This document shows positions 25,101 to 45,979 of a DNA stretch of 64,000 nt, one piece after another (the stretch's first letter is position 1; each line of letters opens with the position of its first letter). The notes under the pieces were generated by a model. That model was not told the DNA's origin. It searched no databases and worked only from the letters and a program-made list of their open reading frames with translations. The position numbers and the translations under genes are program-made. Source of the stretch: Diprion similis (Eukaryota; Arthropoda; Insecta; Hymenoptera; Diprionidae); the NCBI RefSeq assembly GCF_021155765.1, contig NC_060116.1, positions 13,702,001-13,766,000 on the forward strand. The letters run 5' to 3'.

Positions 25101-27512
25101 TCCGATGGGTGCTAAACTGGCCAAGGTGCCAATGTTCAATGTTATTCCCGTGGCTGCATTACTTGCATTCAACTGTGTAAGAGTTTGTATTGTCAATTCA
25201 GTGCTGCATCAGAGCGGAATGTTGGTATATAAGATTTTCTTACCTGCCCCGATAGTCTTGGTGATAATAGCTGTTCAGGCAAACTAACTTTCTGATTACT
25301 GATAACTCTAGGTTTTCGTTTAGGTGCTGATGGGTGATTTAAATTTGCTCCGCTGATTGCTAAAAGAGTTGGCTGCGTATTTATAGTTCCTGAGCGCACC
25401 ACAGATCCTGCTGAAGACTTTTGCGGTGTACCGGAAACAGCATTCGGCGTGATGGGTGTCATAGGTCTAGTTTTTTTCAAACTTGGAGAGTGTGGTTCGC
25501 TCTCTACAGAACTGCTAGTAGAATTTTTCCTCTTTCTGGATTCCTTTTTCATAGACTTGTCAGAGTTCATCAAGGGATTAGATCGCAGGGGCAAAGGATG
25601 AGGTTGCAGCAGAATACTCCCAACAAAATCACCAACTTCGTCAAGTATGCATCTGTCGACTATGCTCTGTGTTATGCCCTCAGATATTTTCTTTGCCGTA
25701 GATATTCTTAGGTGATCGTCTGCTGTTCCTATAACAACTAGGCTTGTTTCGACAAGCATTTTTTCCCTTAGATCTTCCAAGTCATCCGGTCTCACAAGTG
25801 TCGCATTTTGACCAATAACAAACATAACAGGGCATCTAATATCCATCAAAGTGTCATCAGGGGTCCCCCTTTTTCCTTCTACAGTCGTAAATGGAAAGCC
25901 TAAGCATATCACTGCCGTTACATGTTCCATTTGAGCTACCTAAGCAACAATTAAGATACATTCTTAGTCAACATGACATATATATACAGTAAAATGTTTT
26001 ACAAAGTGGTATATAATCAAGTCTCACTTGGCAAGCAAGAGCAGCTCCCGTGTTAAATCCAACAAGGATTATTGGCCGCCCTGGATAATCACTACGAACG
26101 TCTTGTATTTTGGTTCTGGTAGCTTGAACCAGTTGCTCCATGCAAGCCATCATCGTCATTCTATTTGCCGCTAATCCCATGTGTGTATGCACATTGACAA
26201 CCATACCCAAAGCTCCCAACTGCGAAATCCATTTATGTTGTCGTGAAGAAACGCTGGTTCCGACTCCAGAGGGTGCTATGACAAGGATTGGGTTGCCAGG
26301 TAACTTTTTCTGAAAACAATATGACAAGTATTAAAGTGATGATCTACTCTTGCAGATAGGCTACCCTGGAATTCGCGTCAGTAGTTGTATTGTGGTAATA
26401 AGGGGCTGACTTACTGGCCTGCTTGCATTTAATGTTGACGCAATTGGATCCCATGATCTTTTCAGCAATGGTCCGAGGGTTTCCCAGGTTATTGATCCAT
26501 TTTTAGCATTGAGATTTGGTTGTATGGCTATTATTTTATCTATTAATTGTGGAATTTTTAATCTTAACGTTTGAAGAATGTCCAGGTAAATAGCCATATA
26601 TTCTTGGGGTAAATTTTCAAAGAGTAAATTATGCAGCCATTGAGCTACTCGAAAATCCCATCCAGCAGATGCGAGTGTTTCTCTGAATCGTCGTGCAGCT
26701 GTGTCGACGGAAGTTCTTCGAAAAATTGGTTCTGTTAAACTATTCGCTTTTACCAATCTAGCTAACCGTTCTGAAGACAATATGCGCATAACTTTGGTAA
26801 AGATGCGATTTTGAACAGGAGTCCAGAGGATTTTTTCTATTTTTTCTTCCCAATCATCATTTTCGTCGGGTCGAGCAAAATTCGCAAGTCTCTGAAACTC
26901 GTCCATCACATGACGAGTTCTGGCTAAGTCGTATGGCGGTGTGACAGACTCCGTCATATCTCCTTCAACGTTGACCTCTTCATCCTGTTTTAGTTTATCC
27001 CTATTGTTTTAAATCCAGAACAACAAAACAAAAAAATTTCAATTATAAAAAAAATAGAAAAGAAAATTCTGAGCGCAGGAAAAAAGAAATAAAAATGATC
27101 CGAGATTTTATCATTCTCGTAGCTCGCCTTCAATTAGGTTAACAAAAATTGAATACAGTTAAAATAGGAAAACATGCTGTACATTGTCATCTTATACTCA
27201 CGTGACTAATAAGCTTCTAGGCTTGCTGAAGAACAGTTTCTTGACTGGCTTGACATATACATTTTCCGGCTTCCAGTTCCACGGACGAGAATAGCAGTGA
27301 TCCTTGACGATAACGTTGATTTCACTCTCAAAATACCCAGCGAGCTGATGTAAATATGTGGTTAATGTATTTGGGTTATCATCAAACGTGTCACCAGTTG
27401 GACTAGGTAGTCCTGAGCCTACTGTTGATGAAGTGGAAACAACGGGACTCGTTGACAGCAACATTTTCATTATACTATCTCGTCCAGTAGCTGACCTCAA
27501 AACATCTGTCAT
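22200..27512 (-). CDS. KANSL3: KAT8 regulatory NSL complex subunit 3 (KANSL3/NSL3)
   Basis: Minus-strand exons are 27512-27202, 27000-26415, 26309-26028, 25939-25244, 25172-24803, 24671-24474 and 23359-22200, giving 1,200 residues with phases in register. It is a subunit of the NSL histone acetyltransferase complex with MOF/KAT8, acting at housekeeping promoters. An alpha/beta-hydrolase-like domain covers about residues 300-480 (PILVIAPSGVG, GRPIILVGFNTGAALACQ, ICLGFPF, CPVMFVIGQNATLV, VIGTADDHLRIS). The nucleophile elbow is GFNTG rather than GxSxG, so it should be catalytically inactive, as in the vertebrate protein. The remainder is low-complexity Ser/Thr/Lys-rich sequence with basic stretches. 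Exon 6 must use the donor inside CCAAAAG|gtagaa, because the frame stops soon afterwards and only this donor keeps the 1.16-kb last exon in phase. The start chosen is the first ATG in a clean frame. Confidence 0.88.
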
Positions 27513-28754
27513 CTCAATAAACTTCAACTTTTAAGCGAACAGCACCCTGCAATATCAAATGACAATGTTATACGACGTATCACAGAGAGGATAGTACGAA
27601 TACTCACGATGCAATTTAACGATGCAACCTACCGAGCACTAGATTGTTTGAAACAACACCAAAACTCATCGTAGGCTAAGATTGTTTTTTAAACTGTGAA
27701 TTGCAGCGTTCTTTTCAAGTTTTCGTGAACACACATTAGGAGAATGATATTTAACCTTCGCTGTTTACATGGATGATAATTGTTTTCAGCTAGGTTAAAA
27801 AATTGTGAGTGAAAAGATAGTTACTGAACACATGCGTAGATTATTGTGCGTTGGTGGAGGCAACAGTCACTTCGTAGACGGATGTGATTGTTGAGTTAAC
27901 ACGCACAGGGCTAGAATAAACGTGGAGTAAACGTATTTTTACTCCGCTCGCGTATTTCACAGACTGACTAATAGCCACAATCGCGATTTTTTCATCATCG
28001 AAACTGTATTGGGAATGATCTGAGTTAAATATATCAAATCCACAACACAACACACGAATTGCGCAACGCGTCCGTACTTCTCAGAAGCTGCTGACTGCTA
28101 TTTTGCTTTTCGGAACATGTCAGCCAGCATCTGCGCACGTTACGATGTTTCGCAGGTTTGTTTCGGCAATCAGCAAAGCGGCGACTGGAAGGGGAAACTC
28201 TGGTGATATTTTATCGCTGCTATAATATCCCCTAGCCAAACACTATACAGGGATTGGTAAGAAAATCCGAAGCGTCGGTAAATGAAAGCAACTTTTTTGA
28301 GTAGTTATTGATGCGCGAGCGAATGTTTATGCGTATTTTTCAATATATTAAACATTTTTATGTAAAAATTTGTATCTAGTTTCGTGAGTATAATCATTAC
28401 TGAAACGTAAAAATAATTAGCCATTCTACGTGGGGAAGGCACGAATACTTCAGTAGAATAGTAATTATTTTTATTTCACCATGATTTGTTGAAAATTGGA
28501 AAGTTTGCAATAAGGGTTTTCAGTTTTCAATCGATAAAGAGGGAAAATGGTATCGCCTTAATCAAGGGTAATTTCTTTCTTGGGTTGGTAATTACGTGTT
28601 TACTGCTTGCCGCTTGCGCCTCGCGCTGGGATAGTGATTTGTTTGCGGCGTTCTGTGCTTCGACACGACGGCAATAGAAAAAAAAGATTCGCTTAATGGG
28701 CGTAAATAGTTTATAAAGCAGTTACCATAATTTTTCACGACAAATTAACACACT
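27513..28754. promoter_or_regulatory. Divergent KANSL3/TCERG1 upstream interval
   Basis: 1.24 kb separates the two start codons. On the minus strand a splice acceptor (ttgatattgcag at about 27,550) precedes the KANSL3 start, implying an upstream untranslated exon near 27.6 kb. The minus frame at 27,841-28,053 has no recognisable domain and is not called. The region probably holds both promoters; no specific sites are claimed. Confidence 0.5.
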
Positions 28755-38997
<10,243 letters not shown>

Positions 38998-39220
38998 TGA
39001 TTTTAATTCAGCAATATAAAATTTTGTAATCTTTCAAATCTATACAATTCGAAAAAAACGTATTCATCATCTTTTGTTTTTGTTGCAGTTAATATCAGCC
39101 GCGATGCATCATCGAACGACTAAGTCTACTATTACATAAACAAGGCCATTATAGTAGTTGGACCGAATTTATCAATTATTTCCTAGACTAATATCGTAAT
39201 ACTGTATACATCTAGGGTAA

Positions 39221-39226
39221 AATAAA
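39221..39226 (+). terminator. Candidate TCERG1 polyadenylation signal
   Basis: An aataaa about 225 bp after the annotated stop, within otherwise AT-rich downstream sequence. Confidence 0.45.
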
Positions 39227-40353
39227 AACGAAACAAGAAATGAAGTGTGTGTAATTTCAATAAGTTTTTGTTTTTTTTCAAAATTCAACCCACAATAAGT
39301 TCAGCTGATATGCGAATTAATAACGACGACTCCCTAAAAAAAATGCTGATCACGTTACAGAAATAATCTTCATATCGACTCGATGTCTTAAGAAATACTC
39401 GCATTTATGTTAGCGAAAAAATGACAATACAATACAGTAAGAATCGCCGTGCTCCCGCGGTTGTGATTTTTCCTTATTCGTTCGGAGCAGAATAAATAAA
39501 TAAAATGACAAAAAGTGTAGCCCCCGGGTCCGTTCCCACTCAAGGACATTCAAGGTCGCCGTGTTTATGACCGCTGCTACAAATATAACGAGTCTTAAAT
39601 AAACAAAGGGAGTATGATCACCGTGACAAGGAATCGATCGGTGAAAATTTTTTAAATTCAATGTGAACAAAGTTTAATTCCACGTCTTCTCTTTCATCCC
39701 ACAATGATATAACTAACGGGTCGTGTGTGCGAAGACGTCGGGACCAGTTTCGTTATGTTAAATTTTTTCCCGTTCGACTTAGCTAGGAGGTGTGGATACC
39801 TCGATGTACAATTTTTATCTCGCTACAAAAGCCGTGGCTAGCGAGCCTGGGTGAGGTCGTGGCGATTCTTGAATGTGGTCCGGTTTGTACGGAAAACGAA
39901 GGCCGGGGACCTCGAGGCAGGGCGAGAATGCGAGGAAGGGGCCTTCCCGTGACACACGACAATATAATTTTTTACTCCTTTTTCTCTTCTTGCTCGAAAC
40001 TCCGAACGGCGTACCCGCGGCATAAGCAGTTACTCGCTGCCAGGTTCCACCTCCTACCTCGTTCCTACCTCTACCTCCTCCGACTGCCTCTACCTCCAGC
40101 TCGACGGCCTCGGCGTGAGTATTGCCAGGCCCGCGGGACGCGTGCTCGAGTGAAAGTAGGATTTTGCTTTCTACTGTTTAGTACTGAAATATGTTTTACG
40201 GAGGTCTAAAATGACGAGTAATTCGATCGGTACGTGGTGTGATAAATTAACGAAATTAAACAGTGGTGAACCAGCGTCTACCTCCTGCGTGATAATATAT
40301 AATAAATAAATAAATAAATAAATAAATCGTAATAATATGCGCTTCTGAGAAGA
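39227..40353. promoter_or_regulatory. GC-rich upstream region of the SEA-domain gene
   Basis: The segment at about 39,780-40,150 is strongly enriched in G+C and CpG relative to the window. It is followed by a pyrimidine-rich ctacctcc-type tract at 40,040-40,105. This is the probable promoter and 5' untranslated exon of the downstream SEA-domain gene. Open frames through it (for example 39,790-40,209) look like by-products of GC richness and lack domains. Confidence 0.5.
40301..40326. repeat. (AATA)n microsatellite
   Basis: Six or more uninterrupted aata units, about 30 bp before the SEA-domain gene start codon and therefore probably in its 5' untranslated region. Confidence 0.9.
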
Positions 40354-43300
40354 ATGAAGGCGTTAACAACGGGTCCATCGGTGTATCCGGGTACCACCTT
40401 TAGCTGCAGATTTCTATTATGGGCACTGTTCTTCATGTCGTTCTACTCGGGTACTAGAGTACACGGAAATGCGGACTATCGACAAAGTTACGAGAGTCTG
40501 CGGATGCTCAATGGTAAATATCCCATTATGAACACGTAATCGTTGTGTTGAAATTCGATAAATATATTTAATATTACTCATGTCAGCTAGACGAGACACT
40601 GGTATTAAATGTTCGCGGACCGACGCCGTTGCGTCGCCGATAGAAAACGATTTTCTTCGACCGAGTTGAGCGGCCTTCGCGTGCTACAGATTGTCAAATG
40701 CTTGCCATCGAATTGCTTGGAAACTTTCAAAAGTCATTTATTACTGGAAGCAATGATGAGTAACTGCGACCGATTCAAGCAAACTGGCCTTCAATTTTCG
40801 GGAATCCCAAACTTGCGGTTTTGCAATTTACGTGTAGTTTCACTTAAAAAAAATGCAAGTGCCGTGTTATAGTCTGATGCGATTTATCTCAACGCCAATA
40901 TCGTAAAAATAAGGATCAACCCTGCTATGCATTTTAGAGAGAGATAATTTGGCTTGCCTAATTATTACATTAGTTCGTAATCGTAATTGTTCGCAACCGA
41001 TTTGCACTAGACGCATTTGCATCTTGTGCATATAAATATTATTTTTGAAAATAAATCTGGCTTTTGAAAGTGTCTGGTTATGAAATCGTTGCGCAATAGT
41101 TCATTTCAATTTGTAAAACCTCGTTAAAATGCTTGGATAACCACATCACGAAGTGTCAGGAAGTAAATCGTTGGAATTTTAAGTACATTACAAACGCGTG
41201 ATTCGAACCAAAAAGACTGTGAATATATACGTATAAAAAACGAAATCACGTTATAGATGTCCTTTCAATTGGCGTTTTGTAACTTCATAGTCATGTATTA
41301 ATGCGTTGAACAAATTTTTTTTCACATTTCTATCTACCTGTTGGCCTTCATCGAACTGTTTAATGATAGGTGGCCACTATCTTTTACACTGGCACGTTAG
41401 GTATTCAAAATAATAATCATATAAAAATCACGTTACCCGCTGTTAGAGAATCGTTTTGTTTTTTCGAAAATGATTATTGCGATAGCTTTCATTGCATTAT
41501 ACTCAAATAATAATTATTGAATATCATTACATACCATTAAACGGTGGATAATTAATGATGGTATTATTGCAGTAGACCGCAACGGTATCTGAAGTGAAGT
41601 GTTGCATATTAACGAAATTTATGTATGTCGCACGTTATTATTATTATGCAACTATATTAGGACGTATTTGAACAGTTTTCGTTCAGTACATGCTACCTAA
41701 ATGAATTAACAATTTATAGAACGCATGGCAATGACGATCAATTCATTGGGAAATTCATTTTTAACGTGCCCACAGCGTTAGATTCCCGACTGAATCGCGT
41801 ATATGTTACTTTCACCCTCTCTGAGTTTCTCTAAATTTCAAACTGTATGGATAAATTATTTTCATAATTGTATTACTTACTTATAGATGATCAAAGAACG
41901 TGGGAAAATTTATCTGAAAATTTTCAATCGGTTAACGCACACAGAGAAAATGATAAAGCACTCGAGTCGTCAAGACTACAGAATGATAGTGCAAAGTTGC
42001 CATTGCTCCTAGATGAGAACAATATTATGCACGCAGAGGTCTCGTCTAATAACGATGAAGAAAACTACAGTGACGAGTATGAGGAAGAACTCCATCATCC
42101 ATCTGAGTTAAAAACAACCTTGCGTCCCGCAAATCCAAAACATAGAGCTCTAGATGGTGTAGTTAGCCAATCTCCTACAGCGAGCAGTCTGAATATTAGT
42201 TCTAAAGAATCACATGGAGATGAGGATTATTTGGCAGAATACGATGCCTATTATTACTACGATGAGGATGAAAATGATACGGACTTGGTACATCACCTGA
42301 CAAATTCTAGTAATATAGAATCTGACAAAATAAAAATGGGCGCTAACTTACAAGAACCAGATTACTCAATATCAGACAATTTGACGTACCACAAATTGCA
42401 TCAGAATAACTTCAGCGATAACGCAGAGATGGATGACGATGAAGGCGTCTCTATGGAAAGTAGTAACAACCATTACGTACTAGCATCGAATTCCTCAAGC
42501 CAACTTCCTGATAAATCAGTACTGATTGAACAAGCAATTGTTTCTGTGGTAACAACTAAAAGCGTCGTTAATGGTACAGTATCCATTCCGGTAACTCCTT
42601 TGCCACAAACTACTGAACAAATTTCGTCGCCACCTTCGTCGTCCGAAATTGTGAATACCAAACAAATGGACAGATCACAAACCACTGAAAATTCTATAGT
42701 TCTAGCATCGGTGCAGACAAGCCGCAGTATTTCTGGGGCCAGGTTCTTGCCTTTCGCTGTTGTGGAACAGGTGGAGCAAGTGGCGCAGAATGTCAATAGC
42801 AACAATAAGGTACCAGGACCTTTGGAATCTACTGAAAGTATCAATGACAAATTGGACAGAGTGCAGTCTGAGTTATCAAGTGGAATTTTCAACGGTGGTT
42901 TCAGAAATTCAGGCAACACATTGCAGCTGGATGTTTTACCGGAAACTGAACAGGCAAAAAAAAGTCGAACTACAACAATGAGGGTGCCTGTAATCAGCAA
43001 ATTTGTACCACATCAATACAATGCTAACAGAAAACCAGCGGCACCATCGAGATCACCTCTTAAACCAACTATCACTAGGTTCAATCGTAATGAAACCAAG
43101 TTGAATAACAGCCTTATCTCAACTCCAAAAAGCGTTGTAATAAAGCCTCCTCAGTTGCGTCCGCCTACTGATAAAACAAGCAGTAACGCGGGTAAGGAGG
43201 ATGCTGGCAAAATAAAGAGTATAGTTGTACAAGATATTGCTGCATTTTTACCACCTGGTTATAACATTGAGAAGGTGAAAAACGAGCCTACAGAAAAGTC

Positions 43301-45505
43301 AATCATTGATGATATTTTTGCAAAGGCTAAAGTGAATATTTCTTCACTTTTACCTCCGGGATATAACAACAAGCAAAACAATGCATCTGATCAGAAGAAT
43401 CAACAGTCACTGGCAAATAATGTTGCAAAAAAATCCCCAGTTGATCTTTCATCACTTTTGCCATCGGGATATAAGCCGCCAAAACTAACTGGCGAAGATG
43501 GTAGTAATGTGACATCTGAAAGTAAGCAGCCTCAAATAGACGACCTATTTGCTGTTTCAAAGGTCGATCTTTCTTCACTTTTACCACCGAATTACAATCT
43601 AAAAAAAACTGATGGCTCAAATGCACCAAGCGGCAAGGATACAACAGTCAAAAATCCACCTGCATTAGCAAATGCTACGACGCCAGCTTCTGTGTCAACG
43701 ACAAAAACTGCTGGTATAAAATTAGTTTTTCCAAGCCGGCCTGGGGGGAGAAAACCGATAAATCGAATTACAACCCCTTCAACAGTACATGCGCAAGGTC
43801 CTGGTGGATTTAAACCGGCTATTCATAAAGGCTGGCCAGTCAGGTGAGATAAACCAGAGTTTAATTGTATCTTAATAGTTGAAGTATACTATGCTGTTAC
43901 AAGAAAATCTGGGGTTTCAACTTTTCTGTAAACTTAAATTGTTAATTTTTAATGCTTTAGAGCAACAACGGAATTCACAGGATGGCCTACATCTTCAACG
44001 ACTCCTATATCGATTGAAAAATTACTCGAGGCAGCACGTACAGCGACTCCTGATTCTAACACATCCAGTACTGTAGCGGCAGGTGAGACATCAACTACGA
44101 CCACTACTACAACGACTACAACAACACCTCGACCTACTACACCCGGTATTTGTGAAGAAGAATGCGAAGTAGCTGGAACTATTCGCCTTGTTGGAAATAC
44201 AGTTTGGATACCTGAATTACTGGATAGTAATACCAAAGAGTGGAAACAACTTGCTGCCGAAGTGGAAAATGAGGTAATTTGCTATTGAAAAAATATTGTC
44301 TTGTAATTAATAGGCAGTTGTGTATAAATAAGTATCAAAAAATGAATAACATCATTATCAACTTTCAGATAGATTTGGCTTTTACAAAATCCAATACCTT
44401 GAGAAAATGGTACAAGAAAATAAGAATAGATGCATTCAGGTAAAGATTTTGAACTATATCACCAAGGGAAATGGAGTTTTTGGAGCAAACATAACATATT
44501 TGTTGAGCAACGGGAGTAACCATATTAAAACTCATATATTTTTAGCCAAGGGAGTATACTGGTTGATTACTTCGTGGAACTGAGTGAAATTGGAACAAAA
44601 ATCAACACCCAAGAGTTGAAGACAATCTTCCACGATGCTTTAAATATACATCCATCGAACAATGACAATAGCTCAGAATCTGACAATTTATTAGTTCTCG
44701 GAGAGTTTACTATTGATCCTGCATCAACCGATTTCGTTGGTAAGACCGAATCAATGCTAAAATGACGATATAAATCATTATGTGTCAAAATCATGCTGAG
44801 AAACACCTTTAATTTTCTTAGTTGTGCAAAAACGAGCCTTTCCACCGCAGATGGCCGAAGATAATACAATTATACCGCAGTGGGCAATTGCTATCATCGT
44901 GATCGGGGTTGGAGGATTGCTATTTACAATAGTATTTGGTGTTTTTGTTGTAAGTAGGTTCAAAATACTATCACCAACTTGTTAAAAAAGAACTCGTGAA
45001 AGTAATGACAAGGATTAACTTTCCCAGATGATAAATCGTCGAAATGTTGCCAAGATTAAGCCAACCATGCCCATGTTTGATGAAGAAATAGAGAAAAATA
45101 TAATTCACAAGAATCAAACGACACCAAGGCGCAGATCACTCGATTACCCAAAGGATTACTCAAAGGATTATCCAAAGGAATACCATAAAGATGACTTGTA
45201 CGATATAGATGCAGATTGGAATGACAAATCTTTTGATTCAACATCTAACAAGGTACTGTCAAATTCATCTTTTCTTTTGACATCCGAATTGTGACCGATC
45301 ACTAATGGCTACATTTCATAAAAATTTATAGATGATGGTCGACGGACCTTACAATGATTCTTCAAGATACAATTTATACGATAGTTGGCGATCCGAATGG
45401 AATGGATACTATTACAATGCCTCACGTGGGAGTAACAGAAGCCCAGGTTACGAGAGTACGACTGGTGTATCACGACATCGTCCAAATTATGACACAAACT
45501 TTTAA
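40354..45505 (+). CDS. SEA-domain single-pass transmembrane protein, unnamed
   Basis: Exons are 40354-40513, 41887-43843, 43961-44273, 44369-44439, 44546-44739, 44822-44949, 45028-45252 and 45332-45505, giving 1,073 residues. A signal sequence lies at about 18-38 (LLWALFFMSFYSG). The ectodomain is long and Ser/Thr/Asn-rich, includes an acidic Tyr-rich patch near residues 165-185, has four spaced LPPGY-type motifs at about 500-625, and a Thr-rich mucin-like stretch near 745-760. A SEA domain follows (about 775-895; typical VDYFVELSEIG), with FSQGSILV resembling the GSVVV self-cleavage site. One membrane span (AIIVIGVGGLLFTIVFGVFV) ends near 941. The roughly 130-residue cytoplasmic tail has Tyr-Pro-Lys-Asp repeats. 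It is probably an epithelial or apical mucin-like surface protein; the exact ortholog is not recognised. Confidence 0.85.
40514..41886 (+). other. Intron 1 of the SEA-domain gene
   Basis: 1.37 kb of AT-rich intron between the signal-peptide exon (phase 1 donor gtaaat) and the large ectodomain exon (acceptor ttatag at 41,881-41,886). Nothing else is supported; the frame at 40,609-40,872 has no recognisable domain. Confidence 0.65.
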
Positions 45506-45600
45506 ATTGAAATTAAATAACAACAAACATTCCACTTTTTATGTGCATAAAGCATTTGTATGGATTACCCGAGCATGTTGTTTTTTAATTCAACTGCCAC

Positions 45601-45606
45601 AATAAA
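45601..45606 (+). terminator. Candidate polyadenylation signal of the SEA-domain gene
   Basis: An aataaa 96 bp after the stop codon; a second possible signal (aataaa) occurs near 45,826. Confidence 0.5.
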
Positions 45607-45887
45607 ATTACCATTAATAGTGATATTTTGAGATCATCGTCATCATTTTGTATCAGATGCGTTCACAAGTATTTTGACCGCAGTTTATGTAGCGGATATT
45701 CTGGAATCAAATTCTGATCGAATGTGTACTGAACTTTACATCAAATATATTTACATGTTTTATAAATATAAAAAGTTTCGTCCATCCCTGGTTACATTGT
45801 TCTTTATATTTAAACGGGATTAAGAAATAAAGACCTATTAGTACCGTTTTATAGGATGGGATATTTTTGGAAGTTGCATTCAAAGGA

Positions 45888-45893
45888 TTTATT
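45888..45893 (-). terminator. Candidate Nup155 polyadenylation signal
   Basis: A minus-strand AATAAA about 87 bp beyond the Nup155 stop. The SEA-domain gene and Nup155 converge here with stops 475 bp apart. Confidence 0.45.
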
Positions 45894-45979
45894 TAAAAAA
45901 TGCAAAGTCTTGTTGATTTATTTTGATACCTTTTCTGTTCTAACACCAAATCATGACGCCGTGTTAGACAAACTGCGAA

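Noticed and set aside
27841-28053. Minus-strand 70-codon frame between KANSL3 and TCERG1
   Set aside because: No domain and no clear start or splice context; it lies in the presumed promoter interval.
42473-43000. Minus-strand 175-codon frame
   Set aside because: It is the antisense shadow of the large SEA-protein exon, whose plus frame is open for 652 codons with coherent splicing.
44095-44135. Threonine-codon ACT/ACA run as a microsatellite insertion
   Set aside because: It is in frame inside exon 3 of the SEA gene and makes a mucin-like Thr stretch that fits the protein type.
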